Shown here: one piece after another, positions 35,210 through 44,691 of the stretch
How the letters are laid out: each line of letters opens with the position of its first letter
Numbering within the stretch: the stretch's first letter is position 1
Notes under the pieces: model-generated
What the model was told of the DNA's origin: nothing
Seen by the model: only the letters and a program-made list of their open reading frames with translations
The model's database searches: none
Made by a program: the position numbers and the translations under genes
NCBI GenBank assembly: GCA_025356695.1
Contig: JANXSE010000053.1
Location: forward strand, 1-64,000
Length of the DNA stretch: 64,000 nucleotides
Direction of reading: 5' to 3'
Origin: Betaproteobacteria bacterium
GTDB taxonomy: Bacteria; Pseudomonadota; Gammaproteobacteria; Burkholderiales; SG8-41

Positions 35210-36562
35210 ATGGCTGACACTTCGCACCTTGTACCTCAGGCCTCTTTGCCGATGACCCCGCAGGAAATCGTCCACGAACTGGACAAACACATCATCGGCC
35301 AGGCCGACGCCAAACGCGCGGTGGCAATCGCCCTGCGCAACCGCTGGCGCCGCCAGCAGGTGCCGGAACCGCTGCGTCACGAGATCACGCCGAAGAACAT
35401 CCTGATGATCGGGCCGACCGGTGTCGGTAAAACCGAAATCGCGCGCCGCCTCGCGCGGCTCGCCAACGCGCCTTTCATCAAGGTCGAGGCGACCAAGTTC
35501 ACCGAGGTCGGTTACGTCGGTCGCGACGTTGACACCATCATCCGCGATCTGGTTGAGTCTGCGATCAAGCAGGCGCGCGAGCAGGCGACGCGTCGTGTGC
35601 GCATGCGGGCCGAAGACCAGGCCGAGGAGCGCATCCTCGACGTCCTGCTGCCCGTCGCGCGTGACGGGGTTGCCGCCGATAGCGACGGCCCGACGCGGCA
35701 GAAATTCCGCAAGAAACTGCGCGAGGGCGAACTCGACGACAAGGAAATCGAAATCGACGTCGCCACGCCGCAGGCGCAGATGGAAATTTTTGCACCTCCG
35801 GGCATGGAAGATCTGACCTCGCAGATCCAGGGCATGTTCCAGAACCTCGGCGGCGGCAAGCGCAAGACGCGCAAGCTGAAAATCCGCGAGGCGATGAAAA
35901 TACTGGCCGAAGAAGAGGCCGGCAAACTCGTCAACGACGAAGAACTCAAGCTGCAGGCGGTTGCCAACGTCGAGCAGAACGGCATCGTGTTTCTCGACGA
36001 GATCGACAAGATCACCAGCCGCAGCGAAACCTCGGGCGCCGACGTTTCACGCCAGGGCGTGCAGCGCGATCTGCTGCCGCTGGTCGAAGGCACCACGGTG
36101 TCGACCAAGTACGGCATGATCAAGACCGATCACATCCTGTTCATCGCGAGCGGCGCGTTTCATCTGGCCAGGCCTTCCGATCTGATTCCAGAACTGCAGG
36201 GGCGTTTTCCGATCCGCGTCGAACTGGCGAGCCTGTCGGTGAATGATTTCGAACAAATCCTCACCAACACCGACGCCTGCCTGACGCGCCAGTACGAGGC
36301 GCTGATTTCGACCGAGGGCGTCAAGCTTGAGTTTCAGGCGAGCGCGATCAAGCGGCTTGCCGAGATTGCCTGGCAGGTCAACGAAAAAACCGAAAACATC
36401 GGCGCACGCCGTTTGCACACCGTGATGGAAAAGCTGCTCGAAGATGTTTCTTACGACGCGGCGAAACACTCGGGGCAGAGCATCGTCATTGACGCCGCCT
36501 ACGTCGACGAACGTCTGAAAACGCTGGCGCAAAGCGAGGACCTCGCGCGTTACGTGCTCTAG
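35210..36562 (+). CDS. hslU: ATP-dependent protease ATPase subunit HslU
   Basis: AAA+ unfoldase of the HslVU protease, 450 residues (E. coli 443). It has [17 protein letters not shown], Walker [10 protein letters not shown], the pore GYVGRD motif, a variable I-domain (about 115-235), Walker [10 protein letters not shown], sensor-1 and the C-terminal arginine finger region [10 protein letters not shown]. The ATG at 35210 has AGGA 7 bp upstream; homology proper begins about 14 residues later at 35252, another possible start. Confidence 0.97.
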   Translation: MADTSHLVPQASLPMTPQEIVHELDKHIIGQADAKRAVAIALRNRWRRQQVPEPLRHEITPKNILMIGPTGVGKTEIARRLARLANAPFIKVEATKFTEVGYVGRDVDTIIRDLVESAIKQAREQATRRVRMRAEDQAEERILDVLLPVARDGVAADSDGPTRQKFRKKLREGELDDKEIEIDVATPQAQMEIFAPPGMEDLTSQIQGMFQNLGGGKRKTRKLKIREAMKILAEEEAGKLVNDEELKLQAVANVEQNGIVFLDEIDKITSRSETSGADVSRQGVQRDLLPLVEGTTVSTKYGMIKTDHILFIASGAFHLARPSDLIPELQGRFPIRVELASLSVNDFEQILTNTDACLTRQYEALISTEGVKLEFQASAIKRLAEIAWQVNEKTENIGARRLHTVMEKLLEDVSYDAAKHSGQSIVIDAAYVDERLKTLAQSEDLARYVL

Positions 36563-36618
36563 CGCGGCAACGGGAATTTGCGCGGCGGCAAGTTCCTTTG
36601 TTATAGTCGGCGCCTATC

Positions 36619-36993
36619 ATGCACCGCTCACTGACACGCAGATTCGCCGCCTGGCTGGCGATAGTCGCCATGGGCCTCAACGGCCTGTGGCCGCTGCTCG
36701 CCAATGCCGCGCCGCTGGAGTTTGTGGCGCCGGTCTGTTCGATGGTCGGCACCACTGTGGCGGTGGATGCGGCGGGCATGCCGGCGCAACCCGCGCCGGC
36801 GAAATCGTTTGCGCCGCATTGCCCGTTCTGCACCACCGGCAGCGATCACAGTCCGGCGCTGACCGGTTCCAGCCAAAATGCAGTCTTGCAGCGGGCCTTG
36901 ACGACGCAGCCGCCGGTTGCAGATGCAAGCCTTCCCCCTTCCGTTGTTCGCCTCTTTGCGGATCCGCGCGGTCCGCCCGCCTCCCCGCTTTGA
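36619..36993 (+). CDS. DUF2946 family secreted protein
   Basis: Protein of 124 residues with a signal peptide (hydrophobic to about residue 31, LLANAAP) and the DUF2946 hallmark HCPFC followed by an H/S/P-rich tail. Additional Cys (VCSMVG) and Met residues could bind copper. Family members are often encoded beside copper-related TonB receptors and PCu(A)C chaperones, exactly as here. A weak TTGCGC plus TATAGT (36602-36607) lies very close to the ATG. Function unproven. Confidence 0.82.
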   Translation: MHRSLTRRFAAWLAIVAMGLNGLWPLLANAAPLEFVAPVCSMVGTTVAVDAAGMPAQPAPAKSFAPHCPFCTTGSDHSPALTGSSQNAVLQRALTTQPPVADASLPPSVVRLFADPRGPPASPL

Positions 36994-37076
36994 CCTGAAC
37001 GAACGTTCGCCCTGCGGCACCGGCGAACGCTTTTTGAAGGCCGGTGAAATTCGCCGGGGTAATCGGGGGAATACCC

Positions 37077-39473
37077 GTGTTATTGAAAGTCATCGCGGTT
37101 CGTCGCGAACCGCTGTGTGTATTGCGCGTCGGATCGTTCGCGGTAGCGGCGATGACGTGCGCCTCGCAGCTGCACGCGCAAAGCATGCCGGCACCAACGG
37201 CTCTGCCTGAGGTGACGGTCCGGGAGCCGGCCACCAGCGCACAAAAATATCAATTGCCGGGCACAACGGAAGCAGTCACGCAGGCACAGATGGCGGAAAC
37301 CATCAACGTCATCAACAGCGAAGACGCGCTCAAATATCTGCCGAGCCTGATATTGCGCAAGCGCAACTTCGGCGACCAGCAGGCACCGCTTGCCACCCGC
37401 ACCTCCGGGCTGGGACAAAGCGCACGCAGCCTGATTTATGCAGACGGGATACTGCTCTCGACGCTGATCGGTAACAACAATGGTTCCGCTTCGCCGCGCT
37501 GGGCGCTGGTTGCGCCGGAAGAAATAGAACGCATCGACGTGATGTATGGGCCGTTCTCGGCGGCGCATCCGGGCAATGCGATGGGCGCCGTGGTTGAAAT
37601 AACCACACGCATGCCGGAAAAATTCGAGGCCGGGGCGAAAGTGCAGGGCGCCACGCAGCACTTCGGGCTTTACGGAACAAACAATGACTACAACGCCAAA
37701 CAGTACAGCGGCATCCTCGGCAACCGTAACGGCGATCTATCGTGGTGGCTCAGCGTCAACCAGCTCGACAGCCAGACACAACCGCTCAACATCGTTACGC
37801 TGGCGCGCCCCGCCGCAGCGAGCGGTCTCGGCACGCCGGTCAGTGGCGCATACGCCGATTTAAACCGTGTCGGCGCACCGATCGCGGTGATCGGTGCGGG
37901 CGGGCTTGAACGCAAACAACAGGAAACCTTCAAGGCCAAGCTGGCCTATGACTTCAACGCCGAGTGGCGCGCCACCTACACGCTCGGATTTTTTCAAAAT
38001 GCCGTCAAATCGAAGGTGGAGAGCTACCTGCGCGATGCCGCCGGTAACCCTGTCTTCGCCGGCAATGTGAACATCGCCGGCTACAACTACAACATTGCTT
38101 CGACGGCTTTTTCAGGTTCCAACGGCTACTACAACCTGGCGCAGGAACATCTGGCGCAAAGCCTTTCAATCAAGTCGAACACGCAGCGCAACTGGGATTG
38201 GGAGGCGGTCGTCAGCAATACGCGCTTCGGTGTCGATACCACGCGTTTCCCCGGTTATGCAGCGTTTGCCGGAACCGCCGCCGTAATCAACGCCATACCA
38301 AGCGCCGTCAACGGCGGGGCCGGTACGCTGACCTCGCTCGATGGTACCGGTTGGTACACAGGGGACCTCAAGGGCCTCTGGCGTCCGCAGGGGGTAACGG
38401 GCGCGCATCAGGTCAGCTTTGGCGTGCACGCGGACCGCTATGCGCTGGCGAGCAATACCTCGACGACCGCCGACTGGATTTCCGGAGGCGCGCTAACAAC
38501 CACCGGCGAATCGCTGGGCAAGACGACGACGAAGGCGGTCTGGATTCAGGATGCGTGGCGTTTCGCGCCGCAATTCAAGCTGACCTATGGCGCGCGCCAG
38601 GAATACTGGAATGCGCGCAACGGTTTCAATTACGCGACGACGGCAACCGCGGGTTCTGCGGTGAACCAGCCCGAACTCAGCGTATCGAAATTTTCCCCGA
38701 AGCTGTCGCTGGCGTGGGATGCTAATCGCAATTGGCGGGTCAGCGGGTCTTATGGCACCGCTTATCGTTTTCCGACGGTATCGGAGTTGTACCAGGCAGT
38801 CACGGTCGGCACCACCGTGTTTACGCCGAATCCGAACCTCAAGCCGGAACGCGCCTATTCGGGAGAACTGGCGGTTGAGCACACGATTGAAAAAGGCCGC
38901 TTGCGTGTTTCGCTGTTCCAGGAAAATCTGGCGGATGCACTGATTGCGCAGAATTCAACCATTCCCGGCACCAATATCATCGGTTCGTCGATTCAGAACA
39001 TCGATCGCATACGCTCGCGCGGTATCGAACTGGCAGCCGACGGCAACGATGTGCTGGTTCGCAGACTCGATCTTTCGGGCAGCATGACTGTTGTCGATTC
39101 GAGAATTCTGTCCGATCCGAATTTCCGCAACGCCGCCAACGCGCTGACCGATGTCAGCGGAAAATTCACGCCGAATATCCCGCGCTACAAGGCGACGGCG
39201 CTGGCCACCTACCGTTTCGACGAACGCTGGTCGGCAACGCTGGGCGCGCGCTACAGCGCGCGCGTCTGGGCGACCGTCGATAACACCGATATCAATCCGA
39301 ACACCTACCAGGGTTTCGATCACTATCTGGTGATGGACGCGCGTCTGCGTTTCCAGATTCACAAGCATGCGAGCGCCGCGCTGGGCGTCGAAAACCTGAA
39401 CAACGAAAAGTATTTTCTGTTCCATCCATTTCCGCAGCGCACGGTCGTGGCCGAGTTGAAGATTGCCCTGTGA
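37077..39473 (+). CDS. TonB-dependent outer-membrane receptor, probably copper-related
   Basis: Receptor of about 798 residues. After a signal peptide (to about LHAQS, residue 36) there is a TonB-box-like EVTVRE, a plug domain (about 55-190, with SARSLIYADGILLSTL and ERIDVMYGPFSAAHPGNAMG) and a 22-strand-type barrel ending in ENLNNEKYFLFHPFPQRTV and AELKIAL. The start is GTG at 37077, with GGGGGA upstream, or GTG at 37044. Placement between DUF2946 and a PCu(A)C chaperone argues for copper or a copper chelate (OprC-like), but siderophore uptake cannot be excluded from sequence. Confidence 0.88.
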   Translation: MLLKVIAVRREPLCVLRVGSFAVAAMTCASQLHAQSMPAPTALPEVTVREPATSAQKYQLPGTTEAVTQAQMAETINVINSEDALKYLPSLILRKRNFGDQQAPLATRTSGLGQSARSLIYADGILLSTLIGNNNGSASPRWALVAPEEIERIDVMYGPFSAAHPGNAMGAVVEITTRMPEKFEAGAKVQGATQHFGLYGTNNDYNAKQYSGILGNRNGDLSWWLSVNQLDSQTQPLNIVTLARPAAASGLGTPVSGAYADLNRVGAPIAVIGAGGLERKQQETFKAKLAYDFNAEWRATYTLGFFQNAVKSKVESYLRDAAGNPVFAGNVNIAGYNYNIASTAFSGSNGYYNLAQEHLAQSLSIKSNTQRNWDWEAVVSNTRFGVDTTRFPGYAAFAGTAAVINAIPSAVNGGAGTLTSLDGTGWYTGDLKGLWRPQGVTGAHQVSFGVHADRYALASNTSTTADWISGGALTTTGESLGKTTTKAVWIQDAWRFAPQFKLTYGARQEYWNARNGFNYATTATAGSAVNQPELSVSKFSPKLSLAWDANRNWRVSGSYGTAYRFPTVSELYQAVTVGTTVFTPNPNLKPERAYSGELAVEHTIEKGRLRVSLFQENLADALIAQNSTIPGTNIIGSSIQNIDRIRSRGIELAADGNDVLVRRLDLSGSMTVVDSRILSDPNFRNAANALTDVSGKFTPNIPRYKATALATYRFDERWSATLGARYSARVWATVDNTDINPNTYQGFDHYLVMDARLRFQIHKHASAALGVENLNNEKYFLFHPFPQRTVVAELKIAL

Positions 39474-39618
39474 TGCCGGCGGTTCACGCGCGGTTCAGCG
39501 GGGGGTGTGCGCTAGAATTCACCGATGGTGTTGTATTGGAAATTCGCCGGCAAATTTGTCGTGTGCCGACTGTCTCATCGATCAAAACGGATTGCATCAT
39601 GCACATTTGGAGAAAACA

Positions 39619-40131
39619 ATGCAGAGTCAGCAACTGAAGAACAGATTTTTCCGCATCGTCGCGGCAATGATTGTGAGCGCCCCGGCGATCGTCCTTGCGC
39701 AATCGGGTATCGAAGTCAGCAACGCCTGGGCGCGGGCAACGATTGCGGCGCAAAAAACCGGCGGTATTTATCTGGATATCCGTAGTGCCGCGCCGGCCAG
39801 GCTGGTCGGTGTGGCGAGTCCGGCGGCCGCACGCGTCGAGTTGCACAACATGAAGATGGAAGGCGGCGTGATGAAAATGTCGTCGGTCGAGAGCATCGAT
39901 CTCGCCGCCGGCCAGACGGTCAAACTTGCCCCCGGCGGTTATCACGTCATGCTGATCGATCTGAAGCAGCCGCTCAAAGCGGGTGACAGCGTGCCGGTGA
40001 CGTTAACGGTGGAACGTGCCGACAAAACGCGCATTGCAGTCGAGGCCAAAGCGATGGTGCGCGATATGGCTGGCGCCATGCCCAGCGGGCATGACATGCA
40101 CGACATGCACAACATGCACAAGGGGCACTAG
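39619..40131 (+). CDS. Periplasmic copper chaperone PCu(A)C
   Basis: Copper(I) chaperone of 170 residues that delivers copper to cytochrome oxidase in known systems. It has a signal peptide (to about LAQSG, residue 28) and the PCu(A)C ligand pattern H-x-M ... H-x-M: HNMKMEGGVMKM and GGYHVMLIDL. A C-terminal Met/His-rich tail (HDMHDMHNMHKGH) gives extra binding sites. GGAG lies 6-7 bp before the ATG at 39619. It is convergent with rlpA, only 3 bp away. Confidence 0.93.
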   Translation: MQSQQLKNRFFRIVAAMIVSAPAIVLAQSGIEVSNAWARATIAAQKTGGIYLDIRSAAPARLVGVASPAAARVELHNMKMEGGVMKMSSVESIDLAAGQTVKLAPGGYHVMLIDLKQPLKAGDSVPVTLTVERADKTRIAVEAKAMVRDMAGAMPSGHDMHDMHNMHKGH

Positions 40132-40134
40132 GCT

Positions 40135-41157
40135 TTATCGTGCCGTGACGACCGCCTTGATGCCGAGCGACTGGTTCAGTTTGTCGGCGGCGGCGCGTGC
40201 TTCAACCTGATTGGCATACGGCCCCGCATGCACGCGGAAGAGGCCGTCTTTTGCATACACATGCAGTGAAGAGGCCAGCCAGTCGACCTGCATGCGCAGG
40301 CGCGCCAGATAGTTCTCGGCGTTGTCCTGCGAGCCGAAGGCGCCCAGTTGCAGGAACAAGCCCTTCACTTCAGGTTCCGCCGTGACAGCGACCACCGGCG
40401 TTGCGATCAGCGGTTCGCTTTTCGGCAGCGCAATGGCGATGGCGCCGTCGGCGGGAATCGCCGCTGAAACGGCGGGTGGTTTTTCAGTCACCGCCGGCGC
40501 CGCTGCCACGTTCGTGGCCGCGGGCGTGCCGGCATCTGGCAGAATCAGTTCGACTTCTACCAGCGCGCGACCGCCGCCTAACACGCCGAGTTTGTAGGCC
40601 GCGGTATACGACAGATCGATCAGGCGGTCGGAATGAAACGGCCCGCGGTCGTTGATGCGCACGATCACCGATTTGTTGTTGGCGAGGTTGGTAACGCGCG
40701 CGAAACTCGGGATCGGCAGGATGGTATGCGCGGCGCTCATGCCGTACATGTCGTAGATTTCACCCGACGATGTTTTTTGCTCGTGATAACGCCGTCCGTA
40801 CCAGCTGGCGATGCCGCGTTGTTTGTACGGCGTCAGCCGCGTCATCGGCGTGTAGGTCTGTCCCATCACGGTGTAGGGCCGCATGGTCGCCGCGCGTAGT
40901 GGCTCGAGCTTAGGCACCGCATCCGGTATCTGCTCGATGTTTGCCGGCGGATTGTCGCCCGGGCCGTCGTTGAGGTAATAACCGCCGCTGCCCGCGCGCG
41001 GCGTTGCTGCTGGTTTCGCCGTGCCCGATGCTGTGCTGTCAGGTGCGCGCGCCACCGGTGCGGCGTCGCGTGAACCGAAGGTTCCGCAGCCCGTAAGCGC
41101 GAGCATTGCCGCCACGACGCCCGTCCATTGCAACGTTTTTAAAAGCTCAATCCTCAA
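40135..41157 (-). CDS. rlpA: RlpA-family septal ring lytic transglycosylase lipoprotein with SPOR domain
   Basis: Lipoprotein of 340 residues. Lipobox LTGC with the acylated cysteine at C24; a linker; the double-psi beta-barrel RlpA domain (about 110-210, GIASWYGRRYHEQKTSSGE, RVTNLANNKSVIVRINDRGPF), where D and H residues are those of the transglycosylase family; an alanine/proline linker; and a C-terminal SPOR domain (about 262-338, LFLQLGAFGSQDNAENYLAR) that binds denuded septal glycan. Last gene of the elongasome operon, 16 bp after rodA. Confidence 0.94.
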   Translation of the reverse strand: MRIELLKTLQWTGVVAAMLALTGCGTFGSRDAAPVARAPDSTASGTAKPAATPRAGSGGYYLNDGPGDNPPANIEQIPDAVPKLEPLRAATMRPYTVMGQTYTPMTRLTPYKQRGIASWYGRRYHEQKTSSGEIYDMYGMSAAHTILPIPSFARVTNLANNKSVIVRINDRGPFHSDRLIDLSYTAAYKLGVLGGGRALVEVELILPDAGTPAATNVAAAPAVTEKPPAVSAAIPADGAIAIALPKSEPLIATPVVAVTAEPEVKGLFLQLGAFGSQDNAENYLARLRMQVDWLASSLHVYAKDGLFRVHAGPYANQVEARAAADKLNQSLGIKAVVTAR

Positions 41158-41173
41158 TCCTGACTCCTCAATC

Positions 41174-42283
41174 CTAGCTTTGCACCAGCTTCTTGTGCGT
41201 TTGTATGCTCATGAGTATCCCCATGCCGAGGCAGATCGTCACCAGCGAAGTGCCGCCGTAACTCACCAGCGGCAGCGGCACACCGACCACGGGCAGGATG
41301 CCGCTGACCATGCCCATATTGACGAAGGCGTAGGTGAAGAAAGTCAGCGTCAGCGCGCCGCCGAACAGGCGCGTAAACAGCGTTGGCGCGTTGGCGGTGA
41401 TGACCATGCCGCGCGCAATGACGAGCAGAAAGAGGAACAACAGCACCATGTTGCCGAGCAGGCCCCATTCTTCGGCGAACACCGCGAAGATGAAATCGGT
41501 GGTGCGCTCCGGAATGAAATCGAGATGGGTCTGTGTGCCCTGCAGCCAGCCCTTGCCGAAAAAGCCGCCGGAGCCGACCGCGATGGTCGATTGTATGGTG
41601 TGGTAACCGGTGCCGAGCGGGTCCTGCGTCGGGTCGATCAGCGTGAGGATGCGCTGGCGCTGGTAGTCGTGCATCGCCGACCACAGGAACGGCAAACTGG
41701 CGCAGCCGGCCACTGCGACGCCGATGATGATGCGCCAGCTCAGACCGGCGAGGAACAGCACGTAAGCGCCGGCGGCAAGGACCAACACCGCGGTGCCGAG
41801 GTCGGGCTGGCGCACGATCAGCGCCACCGGCAGCGCCAGCAGGATGGTGGCGATAAGATAGTTTTTCAGCTTCAGCGTAGCCTCGTAGCGATCGAAGTAC
41901 CAGGCCAGCATCAGCGGCACCGCGATCTTCATGATTTCCGAGGGCTGGATGCGCGTGACGCCGACGTGCAGCCAGCGCCGCGCGCCGTTGACGATGTCGC
42001 CGAACAGCGCCACGCACACCAGCAGCACGACACCTGCCACATACAACGGCAGCGCGATGCGCAGCAGAAAATTCGGCGGCACATAGGCAAAGGTGTACAT
42101 CACGCCAAGCGCCACCAGCATGTTGACGATCTGGCTGGAGACGCGCATCAGGCTCTGGTTCGAGCCGCTGAAAATGGCGAGCAGGCTCACCCCCATGAGC
42201 AGCAGAATGGCCATCAGCAACTGCGCATCGACGTGCGCCGTGAGCGCATGGCTGATGCGCCTAATCGCGCGTGGCATTGGCAT
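41174..42283 (-). CDS. rodA: Rod shape-determining protein RodA (SEDS glycosyltransferase)
   Basis: Peptidoglycan polymerase of the elongasome, 369 residues with about ten membrane segments. SEDS signatures seen: the ARRWLHVG loop, QPSEIMKIAVPLMLAWY, RQPDLGTAVL with the catalytic-loop aspartate, FIPERTTDFIFAVFAEEWG and the C-terminal LPLVSYGGTSL. It overlaps the mrdA end by 23 bp (start possibly at 42277). RodA pairs with PBP2 encoded directly upstream. Confidence 0.96.
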   Translation of the reverse strand: MPMPRAIRRISHALTAHVDAQLLMAILLLMGVSLLAIFSGSNQSLMRVSSQIVNMLVALGVMYTFAYVPPNFLLRIALPLYVAGVVLLVCVALFGDIVNGARRWLHVGVTRIQPSEIMKIAVPLMLAWYFDRYEATLKLKNYLIATILLALPVALIVRQPDLGTAVLVLAAGAYVLFLAGLSWRIIIGVAVAGCASLPFLWSAMHDYQRQRILTLIDPTQDPLGTGYHTIQSTIAVGSGGFFGKGWLQGTQTHLDFIPERTTDFIFAVFAEEWGLLGNMVLLFLFLLVIARGMVITANAPTLFTRLFGGALTLTFFTYAFVNMGMVSGILPVVGVPLPLVSYGGTSLVTICLGMGILMSIQTHKKLVQS

Positions 42284-44180
42284 CGAGTTCTTCCATTTTG
42301 ACCGGGGTGGCTTTTTTGCCGAGCAGGTAATAATCCATCACCTTGCGCGCGATCGGTGCCGCGGCCGCCGCGCCGAAGCCGGCGTTTTCCACCAGCACGG
42401 CGACCGCAATCTTCGGCGCGTCGGCCGGCGCGTAGGCGATGAACAGCGCATGGTCGCGGTGCCGCTCGGCGACGCGGCTGGCAACGTACTTTTCACCTTG
42501 CTTGATGGCGATCACCTGGGCGGTGCCGGTCTTGCCGGCGCTGACATAAGGTGCGCCGGCAAAGGCGCGCGCACCGGTGCCTTCGGTGTTCACGCCGATC
42601 AGCGCGTCTTTCACCACCTTGAGATGTTCCGGTTTGAGATCGATCGTGCGCAGCGGCTGCGGCTCCACCATCGAGCGGTTGCGCGTAACGATGTCTTCGA
42701 TGTAATTGACGATGTGCGGACGGTACATCACGCCGTCGTTGGCGAGCGTCGCAATCGCCTGCGCCAGTTGCAACGGTGTATAGGAGTTGTAACCCTGGCC
42801 GATGCCGACGCTGATGGTTTCGCCGGCGTACCATTTCTGCTGCTCGGGTGTGCGAAATCGCTTTCGCTTCCAGGCCTGCGACGGCAGGATGCCCTGCGAT
42901 TCGCCGGTGAGGTCGATGCCGGAGCGCGTGCCAAAGCCGAACAGCGTCATGAAATTGGCGATGTTGTCGATGCCCAGATCGTTGGCCAGCATGTAGTAAT
43001 AAGTGTCGCAGGAGACGACGATCGACTTGAACATGTCGACCGCGCCGTGGCCGCCGACCTTGTCGTCGCGAAAGGTGTGGTTGCCGAAGTTGTAATAACC
43101 GGGATCACTGATCGTTTGCTCGGGCCGCCGCTTGCCGTAGGTCAGTGCGGCCAGCGCCATGTAGGGTTTGAAGGTTGACCCCGGCGGATAGGTGCCGGCG
43201 AGCGCGCGGTTGACCATCGGGCGGTCGATCGATTCGTTGAGCTCTTTCCAGTTTTGCGGGTCGATGCCGTCGACGAACAGGTTCGGGTCGAAGCCCGGTT
43301 TGGAGACGAAGGCGAGCACGCCGCCGTTGGCCGGATCGATGGCGACCAGCGCGCCGCGGAAATCACCGAACGCGCGGTAGACCGTTTCCTGCAGACCGGC
43401 ATCGAGGTTGAGCACGATGTTGTTGCCCGACACCGGCGGCTTGCGCGACAGCGTGCGCACCGCGCGCCCGCCGGCATCGACCTCGACCTCTTCGACGCCG
43501 GTGGTACCGTGCAGGTGTTTTTCGTAACTTTGTTCGAGGCCGACCTTGCCGATGTATTCGGTGCCGCGGTAATTGGTGTCGTTGCCTTCTTCTTCGAGCT
43601 GGTCGAGTTCGCGCTGGTTGATGCGACCGATGTGGCCGACGACGTGCGAAAAGAGTTCCCCCTGCGGATACTGACGGAACAACCGCGCATTGATATCGAC
43701 GCCGGGAAAGCGGTAGCGGTTGGCGGCGAAACGCGCGATCTCTTCGTCCGAGAGGCGGTTGCGGATCGGCAGGCTCTCGAAGCTTTTGCTTTCTTCGAGA
43801 ATTTTTTTGAAGCGACGGCGGTCGCGCGGCGTGATTTCCACCACCGTCGAGAGCGCGTCGATCAGCGCGTCGATGTCCTCGACCTTGCTCGGCGTGATTT
43901 CTAGCGTGTAGGCGGAGTAGTTGTGAGCGAGTACCACGCCGTTGCGATCGACGATGATGCCGCGGTTGGGCACGATGGGCGCGATCGAGATGCGGTTAGC
44001 CTCGGCCAGCGTGCTGTAGTGCTCGTGCTGCACCACCTGCAGCCAGAAGAAACGCAGGAACAGCACGAAGAACATGAAGATGACGAAGCCCGAGGCGATG
44101 GCCAGGCGCAGCCGGAAGTGGTGGATCTCGCGCTGCGAATTTCTGAGTTCGATGCCGGGGTTGATGTACAACTCAGACAT
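42261..44180 (-). CDS. mrdA: Penicillin-binding protein 2 (MrdA)
   Basis: Elongasome peptidoglycan transpeptidase of 639 residues. One N-terminal membrane helix (about 24-46), the pedestal/dimerisation domain, and the transpeptidase domain with the catalytic serine in GSTFKPY (S335), the second motif in SCDTYYYML, and KTGTAQV (K550). The homology start MSELYINPGIELRN fixes the ATG at 44180; the frame further upstream is shadow. It overlaps mreD by 8 bp and rodA by 23 bp. Confidence 0.97.
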   Translation of the reverse strand: MSELYINPGIELRNSQREIHHFRLRLAIASGFVIFMFFVLFLRFFWLQVVQHEHYSTLAEANRISIAPIVPNRGIIVDRNGVVLAHNYSAYTLEITPSKVEDIDALIDALSTVVEITPRDRRRFKKILEESKSFESLPIRNRLSDEEIARFAANRYRFPGVDINARLFRQYPQGELFSHVVGHIGRINQRELDQLEEEGNDTNYRGTEYIGKVGLEQSYEKHLHGTTGVEEVEVDAGGRAVRTLSRKPPVSGNNIVLNLDAGLQETVYRAFGDFRGALVAIDPANGGVLAFVSKPGFDPNLFVDGIDPQNWKELNESIDRPMVNRALAGTYPPGSTFKPYMALAALTYGKRRPEQTISDPGYYNFGNHTFRDDKVGGHGAVDMFKSIVVSCDTYYYMLANDLGIDNIANFMTLFGFGTRSGIDLTGESQGILPSQAWKRKRFRTPEQQKWYAGETISVGIGQGYNSYTPLQLAQAIATLANDGVMYRPHIVNYIEDIVTRNRSMVEPQPLRTIDLKPEHLKVVKDALIGVNTEGTGARAFAGAPYVSAGKTGTAQVIAIKQGEKYVASRVAERHRDHALFIAYAPADAPKIAVAVLVENAGFGAAAAAPIARKVMDYYLLGKKATPVKMEELDANATRD

Positions 44181-44691
44181 GGTCGGGATCGGGCTTCGGT
44201 ATCTGCGGCAGCTTGAGCAGGTAACACAGCGGCATCCACAGCGCGCCGGCGATGATGCTGCCGAAGAAATAGGTGATGCCGGGGAACTCGCCGCCGGCGA
44301 GCTTGCGGATGACGAGAACGATGATGTCGTTCGCAAGCAGCAGCGGGATGACGTGCAGGATCTGGTCTTTCATAGTGAAACTCAGCACGCGCCGGTGCAG
44401 CACGATGCCGGCGAAGGCGAGCATCGAATAGGCCAGCGCGTGCTGGCCGAAGAGGCTGCTGTCGGCAACGTCCATGGCGAGCCCGAACAGCATGGCGACG
44501 GTAAAACCGACGCGGCGCGGCTGCAGGATGCACCAGTGCAGCACGATCAGCGCGACAAAATCCGGTTTGATTGCCAGCAGCCAGCCCGACCACGGCAGCA
44601 GATTGGCGAGCAGTGCAGCGATCAGCGTGAAGGCGATAAACAGCGGCTTCACCGGCAGCAGGATGGTTTGCGGTCTGGATTCGTTTTGCAT
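44173..44691 (-). CDS. mreD: Rod shape-determining protein MreD
   Basis: Inner-membrane elongasome protein of 172 residues with five to six hydrophobic segments (starting LPVKPLFIAFTLIAALLANL). It has the family's PDFVALIVLHWCI and VGFTVAMLFGLAMDVA blocks. The ATG at 44691 overlaps the mreC stop in TGATG, so translation is coupled. It lies in the standard mreB-mreC-mreD-mrdA order. Confidence 0.95.
   Translation of the reverse strand: MQNESRPQTILLPVKPLFIAFTLIAALLANLLPWSGWLLAIKPDFVALIVLHWCILQPRRVGFTVAMLFGLAMDVADSSLFGQHALAYSMLAFAGIVLHRRVLSFTMKDQILHVIPLLLANDIIVLVIRKLAGGEFPGITYFFGSIIAGALWMPLCYLLKLPQIPKPDPDHV

Noticed and set aside
41021..42301. 426-codon plus-strand frame opposite rodA and rlpA
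   Set aside because: Antisense to membrane-protein genes, rich in His/Gln/Arg as expected for a mirror frame; no motif.
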